A program made the position numbers and the translations under genes. A stretch of DNA of 64,000 bases from Medakamo hakoo (taxonomy: Eukaryota; Chlorophyta; Trebouxiophyceae; Coccomyxaceae). Under the pieces are notes generated by a model. It was not told the DNA's origin, ran no database searches, and worked only from the letters and a program-made list of their open reading frames with translations. Numbering within the stretch: the stretch's first letter is position 1; every line of letters starts with the position of its first letter. Of the stretch, positions 51,356 through 62,600 are shown one piece after another. The stretch lies in NCBI GenBank assembly GCA_026636295.1, contig CP089458.1, positions 124,001 through 188,000 of the forward strand. The letters run 5' to 3'.

Positions 51356-53722
51356 TCACCCGAGCAGCGCAGCGAGCGCGAGCGCCGGGTGGACGAGCGC
51401 CGCCCGCTCCGCGGGCACGGGCGCTCCAGGCGGCGGCACCACGCCCGCCGGCGGCGCCAAGGCCGACGGCGTAGGGGCGGCGGTTTCGGGCGGTGGGGCA
51501 GAGACGGCGGCTTGCGTGGCCGGGCCTTCGTCGGCCACCGCGGCCGGCTCGGTCTGCTTGACCGCAACGGCCGCCGTCAGGCCGGCCGCCAGGTCTTCAT
51601 CCGCCGCGGGCGCCGCGTCAAAGGGTGGCAAGGGCATGACGACCTTGTAAGCGGCAGGCGCGGCCGGTTCAGCGTTTGGCGCGGCAGGCGCGACGGCGGC
51701 CGGCTTGGCAGCGGGCGCCGCGGGCGCGGCGGGCGCGGCCACCACCGGCGCGGCCGGAGCAGCTGCGGCCGCGGCGGGCGCCACTACCACCGGCGCCGCC
51801 GGCACGGCTTTCGCCACTACGGCCGCACGGGCCGCGCCGTGCGCGCCCGCGGGCGCGGCCCCACCCCAGGCGGCCGGCGCGCCCAGGTCGGCCGCCTCGG
51901 CCGGCGGGCGCAGGGCCGGCTTGTCGACTTTCCCCGCGCCGCGGCCGTCCCCGCCGTCGTCCAACGCCGACCGGCGCTCGTCCGCGTCGCCCGGCCCGTG
52001 CACGGGCGGCGGCTTGGACGGCACGCTGCCCTCCATGCCCTCAAACAGCTGCAGCCGCTTGAACTGGTGCGCCGGGTCCCGGAACTTGGCCGTCATCTCC
52101 CGCAGCAGGGGCCGCCAGTGCGACTGCATCTGGTGCGGCGCGACGTACCGCCACGGGTGGGCGACGTTGACGCCCGGCTCCTCCTTGACGTCAAACCAGG
52201 CCCAGCCCAGGCCGCCCGTGTACCCGTTGGCGGCCAGGCCGTGCCAGGCGGCGGGCGTGACCGGGTTCTTGCCTTGGGGCCCGCCCGCGACCGCGTCCCA
52301 AAACTCGCCCGCCAGCAGCGGCTTGTCCAGCTGGAAGTAGGACTTGGGCCGGAAAAAGGGCATGTGGTCCCGGTCGATGTCGTTGACGGCCGGGTCGGAC
52401 CAGTCCGGGTAGGAGTGGACCTGGTAAAAGTCCAGGAAGCCGAGCGGGTCGCCGCCCGCCTTGATCAGCCGGTCGTCCGAGTACCAGTTTTGGTTGGCCG
52501 GCTCCCAGTCGTTGCGGGCCAGGCCCGGGCGGTCGCAGTTGTACAGGATGGAGTCGGCGCCGACCGTGACCAGGGACCCGGGGGCGGCGCGGTGGATGGC
52601 GCCGGCCAGCCGGTTGACAAAGATCGGGATGCGGTACCGCGAGGACAGGCCGCGCGTTGTGAGGCCGTGGTTCAGCACCTGGTCCTTCAAGTAGTAGTAG
52701 TCCGAGTTGAACTGGCCAAAGACGTCGTGGTACAGGTACCAGTTGAAGTAGTCCTGCAGGAAGGGTGGGAGTGGGGGTCGGGCGGTGGGGAGGCGTGAGT
52801 GAGAGGAGGCAGGACGGGGTGGAAGGGGACCCGAAAAAAAAAAAAACACCCCCCTCTCGCAACCTCTCTCTCGCACCGTGCCCTGCCACGTTTTCACAAA
52901 GTAAAAACCGTTGTACTCGGCGTCACCAGGATCATTGGGGTCGGGCCGCACAAATCCCTCCGAGTACAGGAAGGAAATGTTTTGGTAGTCGACCGTGCGG
53001 CGCGGGTCGGCGTTGAAGGCGGCCGGGTTGTTGTACTTGAAGTTGCCCCACGCGCCTTTGTACATGTAGTCCGTGTTGCCTTCCAGGTCGAACGCGGCTT
53101 CCTCCGGTTCATTGAAGATTTCCCAGGCGGCGACGGCCTTCGAGAACGGGGTTTTCCCGTCGGCCATCTTGGAGTTTTGCAGGTCGGCCAGCATCGGTTT
53201 CAGCGCGCGCTCCACGTACGCGTTGAGCGCGCCATCCTCTTCAAAAATGCGCAGCGCTCTCTCGCGGTGTTCGACCGGGTTGCACCGGCGCACGGCCAGG
53301 ATGTCGTGGCTCCACAGCGAAATGATGGAGACCAGGCGGTTGTCGTGCACCTTTTGCAAAAACCATTTCAGGTCGGGCAAGAGGTCGGGCGGCAGGCCGG
53401 AGACGAGGCCGTCGGGCCCGAAATCGGGGGACGACGACCCGTCGATGTGCAGCCAGAAGCGGACGGTGTTGGCCCCCGTCTCGGAAATGTCGCGCAGGGC
53501 GTCCTCCAGGATGGCGCGCAGCTCGCCCGGCGACTGCGAGTACTGCGTCGCGCGGCTGAACGGCAGGAACTTGACGTTGCCGATGTTGACGCCGTACATG
53601 AAGAGCGGGCGGCCGTCCGGGCCTTTGATGAGGTCGGACGCGGCGGCGGCCGGGGAGGGGGAGAGGAGGGCCAGCGCCGCGGCGGCGGCCAGGAGGAAGG
53701 TTGTCCAGGCGTGCCGCCGCAT
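51356..53722 (-). CDS. Secreted GH5-like glycoside hydrolase with Ala/Pro-rich C-terminal tail
   Basis: Exons 53722-52877 and 52753-51356 (phase 0), 747 residues. A signal peptide (LLAAAAALALLSPSPAAAA) precedes a TIM-barrel domain of about 500 residues: LFMYGVNIGNVKFLPF, TGANTVRFWLHIDG, acid/base in AWEIFNEPEEA (E205), DFYQVHSYPDW, and nucleophile in LLAGEFWDAV (E432). This is the clan GH-A pattern of GH5, closest in feel to mannanase/glucanase families; the substrate is not fixed by sequence alone. A disordered tail (residues about 530-747) is made of Ala/Pro/Val repeats (AAPAAPVVAAPAAPAAPAAK) and ends with the hydrophobic AALVHPALALAALLG, which could be a GPI-attachment signal, so the enzyme may be anchored in the wall or plasma membrane. 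Confidence 0.78.
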   Translation of the reverse strand: MRRHAWTTFLLAAAAALALLSPSPAAAASDLIKGPDGRPLFMYGVNIGNVKFLPFSRATQYSQSPGELRAILEDALRDISETGANTVRFWLHIDGSSSPDFGPDGLVSGLPPDLLPDLKWFLQKVHDNRLVSIISLWSHDILAVRRCNPVEHRERALRIFEEDGALNAYVERALKPMLADLQNSKMADGKTPFSKAVAAWEIFNEPEEAAFDLEGNTDYMYKGAWGNFKYNNPAAFNADPRRTVDYQNISFLYSEGFVRPDPNDPGDAEYNGFYFVKTWQGTVRERGCERGVFFFFSGPLPPRPASSHSRLPTARPPLPPFLQDYFNWYLYHDVFGQFNSDYYYLKDQVLNHGLTTRGLSSRYRIPIFVNRLAGAIHRAAPGSLVTVGADSILYNCDRPGLARNDWEPANQNWYSDDRLIKAGGDPLGFLDFYQVHSYPDWSDPAVNDIDRDHMPFFRPKSYFQLDKPLLAGEFWDAVAGGPQGKNPVTPAAWHGLAANGYTGGLGWAWFDVKEEPGVNVAHPWRYVAPHQMQSHWRPLLREMTAKFRDPAHQFKRLQLFEGMEGSVPSKPPPVHGPGDADERRSALDDGGDGRGAGKVDKPALRPPAEAADLGAPAAWGGAAPAGAHGAARAAVVAKAVPAAPVVVAPAAAAAAPAAPVVAAPAAPAAPAAKPAAVAPAAPNAEPAAPAAYKVVMPLPPFDAAPAADEDLAAGLTAAVAVKQTEPAAVADEGPATQAAVSAPPPETAAPTPSALAPPAGVVPPPGAPVPAERAALVHPALALAALLG

Positions 53723-54829
53723 GGTTTTCCTTGGATGGATGGAAGCGCGTGGGTTGGTGTGTGCGGCTGGCGGGCTCCTGCGTGCGTGTTTTGGGGAGGG
53801 TGGGCGGGCAGGGAGGAGGGTGAGGACTTAGATTCCACCACTCCTGAAGAGCGCTCATGGATGTCAGCCAGAGTCTGCAGGCAACGGGCGGCGGAACGAG
53901 GCTGTGGAGCGGCGGGCAGCGCCGTCCGACAATCTGTTGCCGAAATTGGGCCGTCGCGACGGCCAAGCGGGCCGTTCGCGCTACACTCTCCCCGCGCCCG
54001 CGCGGGCCCAGGCAGGGTGGGCGTGGCCTCCCGGCCGCGTGCATGCAAGTTCAAAAATTGACACGCTAGATTCCGGCGAAAGCAGAGGGTGAAGACGACC
54101 CTTGGGCCTCGGCGGAGGCGGCGTGTCGCGCCGGCTGCCGCAAGCGCGCCACGAGTGGCGCGCAGGCATGCGAGCAGTGGCCGCGCAGCTCGTCGGCCAC
54201 GGACGACCATGTGAACGGCCTGCTACGGCCCTAAAAAGCCGCACCGGCGGCCTTCTGTTGCCGCACCGTCGGCTCGAGGCAGTGGATGGGAATGGCAAAG
54301 GACGCGCAGGCCGCGCGGACCCGCGCTGCCGTCTTTGCCGGGGGCCGAGCGCGCTGAGTCGCGTCAGCACATTGGGCCGCTTTCCGATCCCCGACAGCCA
54401 CACGGCACGGGGAATCAGCGCCCACACCCCCCTGAACGAATGAAAAGTGTCTCTGGTAGACGTAGATTCATATCGGAGAGGGAGTGGGAGACGCCCCAGT
54501 GCCGCGCCCGCCTTCCAAACGCGGCCGTCGCACCTGTCACTCCGAGTTTGCGTTTTCCAATGCGCGTGTCCCGGACGTCCGGGACACACGCGTCCCGGGG
54601 CTGCTTCCGCCCTACTGTTGCGGGCAGGGCGCCCCGGCCAGGATGCGGGGGAGCGTGTGTTCCGAGCGTTCAGCGAGGCGACGGCGGGCGCGCGCTCGCG
54701 TCAGGGAGAGAGAAGTGGGGAGTGAGCGACGAAACGTGGGGCCGCCACGCTTCGACCTCTCGGCCGCACACCAGGCCCGGCCTTTTCGACCCGTCCGTGT
54801 CGACAACAAAAAACAGCGTTCTCCCCTCC
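53723..54829. promoter_or_regulatory. Upstream region of GH5-like gene / 3' end of sulfite oxidase
   Basis: About 1.1 kb with no gene. Contains a perfect 22-bp palindrome (54566-54587) and a few shorter inverted repeats such as GCGCCACG/CGTGGCGC-like arms near 54145-54165. No recognisable small RNA. Confidence 0.45.
54566..54587. repeat. Perfect 22-bp palindrome
   Basis: Half-site GTGTCCCGGAC followed at once by its exact reverse complement; flanking CGCG on both sides extends symmetry with a one-to-two-base offset. A partial third copy of the unit (CGTCCCGGGG) follows. Confidence 0.88.
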
Positions 54830-56670
54830 TCACTCCTCCACCACCTCCACCGTCGTCCGGGCCCAGTGGTTGGCGACCAGCCCTGCAGTGTGTTGCGGTG
54901 GGTTTTCGTGAGAGAGAAAAGGGAGGGAGAGGGGCCCACTCCCCACAGCCATCCACCCCCCAACCACCACCACTCCCCATCCTTCGCCTCACCTCTCAAG
55001 TTCCAGACGGCCGCCGCCGACTCTGGCTGCACGTTGCACGCCTCATCAACAGCGCGCGCCACGACAGTGACAGGCCCAGTCGTCCCCGCGGGCAACGGCA
55101 CGGTCGCGGTCCACTGCGTCCACGCCCACGTCTTGCCACGCGACGCCCCCGCGCCCTTTGGGCTGGCGCCCAGGACGGCCGTCACCCAGGTCTGCCCGCC
55201 GTCGGCCGACACGTCCACCCGCTGAATGCCGCGCCCACCCCCACTGTACGCGAAGCCCTTGACGTCAATCTCGTCCAAAGGACCTTCAAGCTTCGAGCCG
55301 GGCAGCGGGTCGCAGATCGCGGACGTCACATTCGTTTCCTGGATGGACGGCGCAGACGCCCAGTCCACCGTCTCCCAGTCCGTCGACGGGCTGAAGGTCC
55401 GGTAATCCTTCTGCTGCCAGTGCGACTGGCATTCCTCAGGACTGGTGAGGATGCGGGTGAGCCATTTGACGGACCGGGCGGCGGTGACGCCCGGGACCAG
55501 GGCCCGGACGGGCGCGCCATGGTCGGGCGGGAGCGGCGCGCCATTCATTTCGTACGCGAGCAGCACGTCGGCGCGCGGGTCCGTGGCGGCGTGGGCTGGG
55601 ATGGAGGCGGCGTACCCCGGGCCGGGCGTCGTGCCGTCGGAGTCTGCACCCTCAAAGTGGACGTGGGCGACGCCCGCGGCCGCCGCGGCGCCGTCGTCTT
55701 TCAGCCCCGCGGCAGCGAGCACGTCCACCAGGCGCGCGCCCGCCCAGGCCGCCGTGGAAATGGCGCCCGTGTCCCATTCCAAGCCTTTGATGGGCCGGCC
55801 CGTAGCCGACAGCTCATTCCGCCGGTTGCCGGAGCATTGGAGCGTGGCCACGACCTCCGTCCGGGGGAAGCGCGTGCGCAGGTCCTCCAGCGACAAGACG
55901 AGCGGGGTGTCAATGCCGGCCCCCTCCACCGTCAGCCTCCACTCGTCCGCCTTGAGCTGCGGAACAGGCAGGTGGTTGCGCACGTAGAAGAGCGCGGTCG
56001 GCGTCACGGGCGAGTCGGCCAGCAGGGACGGCGGCGTCTCCCCGTTGAAGGGCTTGGCCGTGACCACGCGCAGGGCCGGGTGGCGGGGCGGGTCGGTAGA
56101 GTACGGGTCGCACACGTCGGGTGGGGGCGCGCGTTTCAGGTCGTCCGGGTCCAGCGTCCCGATGCGGTACTGCTCCAGGATGTCCGCCACGGCGGGCGTG
56201 GCGTGCTGGGCGTACATGGCCCAGAAGGGGTCGATGGAGGCGCCCGCGGCGAGGAGGAGGCGGGCCGCGCCGCCCGGGTGCGCGTCCAAAAACGGCGTCA
56301 CGTCGTACACGCCGTCGCCGTGCGTGACCCAGACTCCCGCCTCTCTGGATGCATGGGCGGCTACGTCAGCACGTGTGTAGAGGGGCCGGCCAGCCGGGTC
56401 GGTGCCGCGCTTGGTGGTGGGAGGTGGAGGCGTCGCCGGCTCGCACGCCGCGGCGGCGCGGCGGTCGCCGCCCCAGGTCGAGGTCGCGGCCGCAGCGGCT
56501 GCCAGGCCAGCCGCGGCCGACAGCGGGGCCGTCCACCGCCCGGTCGCAGCGTCAGCGCCACCACCCCCACCACCTGACCCATGACCGCCCGCCCCGCCAG
56601 CCGCGCTGGCCAGGCAGCGGGCTGTGCCGGCGCGGCGGGCGAGGAGGAGTGCAGCGCGGCGGGCGAGCAT
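54830..56670 (-). CDS. SUOX: Sulfite oxidase with N-terminal cytochrome b5 domain (animal type)
   Basis: Exons 56670-54993 and 54882-54830 (phase 1), 576 residues. The N-terminus (MLARRAALLLARRAGTARCLA) looks like a mitochondrial presequence with a second hydrophobic segment, as in animals. The cytochrome b5 domain has heme ligands in FLDAHPGGAARLLLAAG (H131) and WAMYAQHATPAV (H156). The molybdopterin domain follows, with molybdenum-ligating cysteine in TLQCSGNRRNE (C279), GISTAAW-like AISTAAWAGARLVDVL and HGAPVRALVPG. The dimerisation domain ends in AAVWNLRGLVANHWARTTVEVV after the last junction. The enzyme oxidises sulfite to sulfate, passing electrons through heme b5 to cytochrome c in the intermembrane space. 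Land-plant sulfite oxidase lacks the heme domain, so this animal-like form is notable in a green-lineage context. Confidence 0.93.
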
Positions 56671-57034
56671 GCGATTGTGGGGGTGAGGGAAAGAGAGAGC
56701 GAGCGCGATGGGGTGCTCGTCCACGCGTGCCCGCACAGGCCGCGGTGGGTGTGGTGGTGTGGTGTGTGTTCCTACAGATGCGGGGGGCGGCGGGCGCAGG
56801 ACGCGCCTGTGCCTCAAGCCCTGCGTGCGGAGCAAGGCTGCGAACGAAAGACTCGACCCTCTCCCTTTTCACGCGAGTCGAGGGGTGTGTGCGGGGGCGG
56901 CGCGCGCGCGCGTGCGCGCCTCTCAACCTCCGCCTCTTTCTGCCTGTCTGATTCTCGTTGCAGTGCTCCCGGGCCAGTGCACGCCCCTTCCACACGTCAA
57001 AAGCATGCCGCGCGCGCACCTGGCACTCTGCTGC
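56671..57034. promoter_or_regulatory. Upstream region of sulfite oxidase
   Basis: About 360 bp between the sulfite oxidase start and the stop codon of the next minus-strand gene. Nothing specific seen apart from an alternating CG tract (56901-56923). Confidence 0.4.
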
Positions 57035-59168
57035 TCACAGGTGCATGGTGTGCACCTCGCAGTTTTTCAGGCGCGTCCCGCCGCCCGCCAGCTCGCCCAG
57101 GTGCGTGGCGTGGCCAAACGCGACGATCACGCGCTCGGGCCGCCCGAGCGCCCAGGCCCTGAACGCGCCGACGCGCGCCACCAGGGCCCGCTTGGGCTCG
57201 TGCGCGCCGCACCGTTGGGCGAGCGCGTCATTGGCGTGCGGGGCGTACCACCACCGTTCCGGCAGGCCCGCCAGGGCGCCGGTCGCGGCGATGGCCGGGA
57301 AGCGGGCGCTGAGCGCGGACGCGGGCAGCCCCACGTCCCCCGTCGTCGCCAGGTGTTCGGCCAGTTCGGGGCGAATGGCGAGGCGGGCGGGGGGCAGGGC
57401 TGGTTGGCGTGGCGCGGGCGGCGCGGGCGCGGCCTCCCCTCCTCCGGCGATGGCATCGCCCTCCACGGCCGGCGCGGCCGCCAGCCGCCCGGCGACCGGG
57501 CAGCCGAGCAGGAGCGTCTCGATCGCCCGGCTGAGCGGGGACGCCACCCAGAGCACGCCTGACCCGGCGCCACCGCCCGGCAAGTCCAGCGACCGGAGCG
57601 TGGACGCCAGCCGCGCCGCCTGGCGCCGGCCCCGGGCGGTCAGGGCCGGGTCGAAGATGAGCGGGTCGGCAAACCCGGACCCGGGCGCGCCGACGGCCGC
57701 GTTGTACTCGGACTCCCCGTGGCGGATGAGGTGCAGGACCTTGCGCGCGCCGGCGGGGCGGAACACGGGGAAGAGGCGGGGGCCGACGGCGGCGGCGGCC
57801 GCGGCGGCGGCGTCGGCCGCGCGGGAGGACGGGCCCGCGCCCGCTCCGCCAGCCCCGCCGCCGGCCGCCGCGCCGCCCCCCGCACGCGCGCCGGCCCCGC
57901 CGTCGTCCTCCAGGTCCGGCGTGACGCTGCGCGACCGCACGCCCGCGGCAGCCAGGGCGGCGGCTGGGTTGTTGTCGTGGTTGCGTCCGGGCCCGGGGTC
58001 GCCGCCGGGCGGCTGGGGCAGGCCAGGCACAGCGACGACGATGGCCGGGAGCGGCGGGGGAGAGGTCAGGGACGGCTCACCACCGCCGAGCGGCAGGGCC
58101 TGGGACGGCGCGCGCGAGTAGGACTGGGAGTAGGAGATGCGGAAGCCCAGGTCTTCCGCCGCGCCGGCGGCCGGGCGGGGCGGCGGCCCCACACCGCCTG
58201 CCAGCAGCGGCGGGCGGCGGGGCGGGCGCCCCGACCCGCCGGCCGTCTTGCCGCGGCCGCGCCGGGCGGCCGCGGCCGCCTCTGCCGCCGCGAGGAGCGC
58301 GGCTTCTTCGCCCTCGTCGACTTCAATCTCGTCGTCGTCATCGTCCGCAAAGACGCCGGCGGCGGCGCGGGAGAGCGGCGCAAAGGCCGAGACGACGGGC
58401 GGGGGTGCGGGTGGTGGGGGTGCGGCCGCCGCCTCCACGCCCGCCCGGGCCCGGCGCCGGCCCGTCGTCGTGCCGCCTAGGTGGGATGGCCGAGGCGGTG
58501 GGCCAGGCGGCCGAGGGCAAGCCACGGCGGCGGCGTCTCCACCACCGCCCCGCGCCGACGGCGGCGTCGCCAGGCTTTGCGAGCCCAGCACGCGTTCGAC
58601 GGACAGCAAGCGGCGGGCTAGGGTGGTGGGCGCGGCTAGGGCGCCCGCGCCAGGGAGGGCTGCGGTGGGCGCTGCGGCGGCCGGCGCCCGTGCGGTGGCT
58701 GCCGTGCCTGGAGTGAGAGAGAGAGATGGAGGGGGGGATGGGGGTGTGAATAGACGGATGGATGGGAAAAAGGGCCCGGTCAACTCGCACAAAAACTCAC
58801 CTGGTGTCGCACACGCCGCCTGCTGCTGGGACAGCGGGGTCAGGGCGGCGGCGGCGACGCGCTGTTGGGTTGGGACAGGCGGGGTGAGGAGTTGAGACGA
58901 AGGCATGGGTTGGTCGCAGCGTGCGCGCCGTGAGCCGACAAGGGAGAGAGAAGCTACCCCCCAAACTCACCATTAACGGCACCGTGCCCATGCGCGCCCG
59001 CTTGGTAGGCGGCGGCCAGTGTTCTCCTGGCGTGGAGGCGTCGGCCGTGGGTGGGGCCGCGAGCGGGCTGTCGTTTTCGGCGGGCGGCCCGGCGGCGCGC
59101 GACGGTTGCGCATGCGCGGCGCCGGTGCTGGCCCGGCCGCCGCTGGCCCGGCCGGAGCGTGGGGGCAT
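57035..59168 (-). CDS. Histidine phosphatase with long disordered N-terminus
   Basis: Exons 59168-58971, 58861-58801 and 58707-57035, 643 residues. The first 400 residues are low complexity (Ala/Pro/Gly/Arg), with one acidic patch (FADDDDDEIEVDEGEE) and a serine/tyrosine motif (RISYSQSYSRAPSQ). The phosphatase domain starts at about residue 400: VLHLIRHGESEYNAA (catalytic H), DPALTARGRRQAARL, VASPLSRAIETLLLG and, near the end, VIVAFGHATHLGELAGGGTRLKNCEVHTM (second histidine region). The set matches the plant and fungal phosphoglycerate-mutase-like group of unknown substrate; the KNCE end is typical of it. There is no secretion signal, so a soluble, possibly regulated protein is likely. First and second exons rest on splice consensus only. 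Head to head with the ABC transporter gene. Confidence 0.75.
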
Positions 59169-59656
59169 GGCTTGCCCGCGTGTGCGCGTGCTGTGCGCCC
59201 GGGCCTGTCGCCCCTGTGCGCGCGCGCACGGCCGCCCCCGCCTCGTGCGTGGCGGCGAGTAGAGCTGCCACGAACGAAGCGAGAAGTGAAAAAGAGCGTG
59301 AGCGAGCAGCGGGCCTGGCTCACACACGACAGACAAGCCGCGCGGGGTGGTTGTGCTGCTGCTCTCGCACCACAAGGGTCATCGGTGCGTTTCCTCGACT
59401 TGAACCTGCTGCCAGACATTCTCCAGGCCGTCTATTTGCCAGCCCCGCAGCTGAAAGCCTTGGCGGGGGACACGGCCGCGCTGGGACGCCCATCAAGAGG
59501 ACGCTGGCAACGAATGCTCTCACGAAAAAAAAAACTCGCACCCTCCCTCCCCGCACGCACAGGGACCTCCCAGCTCTGCTTCCCCTGTGCGCCAGGTGGC
59601 CACGGCCTCGAAGCTGAGTTTGGGACGGGTGTGAGGGGATCGAGGAAACCACGACG
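59169..59656. promoter_or_regulatory. Bidirectional promoter region, histidine phosphatase / ABCC transporter
   Basis: 488 bp between divergent start codons. It contains a CG-alternating tract (59217-59230) and an (A)10 run near 59525. No gene or clear box motif. Confidence 0.4.
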
Positions 59657-62600
59657 ATGAGCGCCACCGGCCCGGCCGCCGACGGCAGCACCGCCACCGC
59701 TGACGCGCCGACCTGGCCGCCCTCTTCATCAACAACGCCCCTCCGCCCGCCCGTCGAGCCACTGTCCGTGGAAGCGCCCGCGCCGACGGGGCGCCCGGGT
59801 CCCCTGGCTCGGCTGGCGGCGTGGGCGCGGCCTTCCCGGTCCGCCGCCTTCACCCGGTTAGAGCAGGCTGCAAGCTCTGCCTCTGCCTCTCCACCCAGCG
59901 CCGCCCCCTCCCCCGAAGACGCCGCCTCGCTCCCCTCCCGCCTCCTCTTCACGTTCGTCGACGGCATCGTCCGCACGGGCCTGGCCAAACCCCTGGAAAC
60001 AGACGACCTGTGGCCTGTGTCTAGGCGGGATGCGGCGGGTCCCGTCTCGGCCCGGTTCGAAGCCGCGCTCGACGCGAGTGCGGCGGCCTCGCCGACGGGC
60101 GCCACCCCATCCCTCGCCGCCGCTGCCTGGGCCGTCCACGGCCGCCTCTTCACGGCCGTCGGCGTCTTGAAACTCATCCACGACCTGTTACTGTTCGCGG
60201 GGCCCTACATTCTAGAACGCCTGCTGCACCACCTGTCGTCGTCGCCCGCGGACGGTGGGAAGCCGTCGGCGCGGACGGGCCTGGCGCTCGCGGCCGCACT
60301 CGCGGCAGTGCGTTTTTTTTTTTTTGTGTTCCCATCCACCCCCTCTTTTTTTTTTCCAGCCTCCGCCCCCACCAGTCCTTCCCTTCCCTCCGACCCCCCT
60401 CCCTCCTCACGCCCTTCCCTCCGATCCCCCCCTCCCCTCCCCCACAGACGGCGGCTCTGGAGACCCTGACCATCAACTACTACTTCCACGCCCTCTTCCG
60501 CATCGGCGCCCACTTGAAAGTCGCGCTGGCCAACACGCTCTTCACGTCGGCCCTCACCCTCTCCATCTCCGCCCGGGACGGGCGCGGCGCGGGCGCCGTC
60601 GCCACCCTGCTGTCCAACGACGCCGCCAAACTGTGGGGGCTGCCCCAGTACCTGCACATGCTGTGGAGCGCGCCCTTCCAGGTCGCGGTCGCGCTCGCGC
60701 TGCTGGTGCGGAGCCTGGGGTGGTTGCCGTCCGCCGTCGGCCTGGCCGCGACCGTCGCCTTCATCCCGCTGACCGCGGCCGTCAACAAGAAACTGGCGGT
60801 CCTGCGCAAGGACGTCATGGCCGCGACCGACGCCCGCGTGAAAGCCGCGGCCGAGGTGGTCGCGGGCGTCCGCGCCGTCAAACTGTACGCCTGGGAGGGA
60901 CCGTACCTTGATCGCATCGGGGCCGCGCGCGCGTCGGAAGTGAAAGCGATCCGGCGCATGGCGCTGTTCGGCGTGCTGAACAGCGTGGTGTTTGGCGGCG
61001 CGCCGGTCGTGATCGCGCTGGCGGCCTTCCTGACGTTTGCGGCGGCCGGCGGCGCGCTGACGCCCGCGGCCGCGTTCCCCGCGCTCGCGCTCTTCAACCT
61101 GCTCCGCTTCCCGGTCCTCATGGGGCCGCGCGTGCTCAACGACACCGTCGCGGCCCGGGTGGCGCTGGACCGTCTGCAAGACTTCCTGCGGGCGGAGGCG
61201 GTGGCAGCCCGGCCGCCGCGGCCGGCCGCGTCCCCTCCAGCCGACGCGGTCGTCGTCTCACCCGGCGCGGCCTTTGCCTGGACCCGGGAAGCGTCCCCGA
61301 CCCTCCGTGCGCCCACGGGCCTGCGGATCCGGGCGGGCGACCTGGTCGTCGTCGTGGGCGACGTCGGGGCGGGCAAGTCCTCCCTCCTCGCCGCCCTGCT
61401 GGGCGAGATGGCGCCGGTCGAAGGCACGGCGGCCGTCTCCCTGGCTGGCGCCGTCGCGTACGCGGCCCAGGACCCCTGGATCCGCAACCAGACCGTCCGC
61501 GCCAACATCACGTGGGACGACTGGCCCGGCGGCGGCGGCGGCGATGACGGTGCCTGGTACGACGCCGTCCTGGACGCGTGCGCGCTGCGCCCGGACCTGG
61601 CGTCCTGGCCCGCAGGAGACGCGACTGAGATCGGCGAAAAGGGGGTCACGCTGTCTGGCGGGCAGCGGGCGCGCGTGGCCCTCGCCCGGGCGTGTTACGC
61701 GCGCGCCGATGTATTATTGCTGGACGATCCACTTTCGGCCGTCGACGCGCACGTTGGCGCTCATCTATGGTCGGCCTGCTTGACCGGCCTGCTGGCGGGC
61801 CGCACGCGCATTTTGGTGACGCACCAGGTCCAGTACGCGAGCGCGCCGGCGACGGACGTGGTCGTGGTCGTGCGCGGCGGGGCGGTCGTCGCGGCCGGGC
61901 CGCCGGGCAGCGTCGACTTGGGCGGCCTCGCCCCGCCCCCACCCTCGTCCGGCCCGCCCACGCCACCGCCGGCCGTCCCACCCCGCCGGCCCGACGGGTC
62001 GGCTGCCCCGGCGGCGGGTGAGCATGGCGACGGTCTGGAAGGCACGCCGGCCGAGGTGGAGTTTGTCGGCGAGACGGGCCCGCTGGACGGCGGGGCAGGC
62101 GAGGCGCCGCCCGCCACCCCCACGCCACCGCGGGTCGTGCCGCCGCCCCTGCCGGCCAACCCGCCCGGCACGGTCATTGTCCGCACGGCGGGCGGCGGCG
62201 TGGAGATTGTCCCCGCGTCTCCATTCGTGGAGCTGAGCCTGGAGGACGACGAGTGTGGGCGCCCGTCCGCCCTGCCGACCTCAGCCCCAGCCCGCACCGC
62301 CTCTGGCCTCCCGCCCGCCCCCGCCTCGGCCTCGCTCGCGCCGCTGACGTCCCTGCCGCCGCCGCCGCCCGCTCCCGCAGCAGGCCGGGTCGTCAAGGCC
62401 GAAGAACGCGCCGTCGGCCGGGTCCACCGGTCTGTGTACCGCGTCTACTTGGGCGCGTGGGGCGGGCTCCCCCTCCCGCGCTGGGCGGCGGCCTGCCTCC
62501 CGGCGGCGCGTCCGCCGCCCGGGCCGGGCTCGACGCTGCTCGCCGGCCCGCCACCGCGCCCCACCCTGCCCCTGCCCGCGCTGGTCGTCGCCATTGCCGG

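Noticed and set aside
54484-56577. 697-codon frame opposite sulfite oxidase
   Set aside because: Antisense shadow of an enzyme with all catalytic residues intact.
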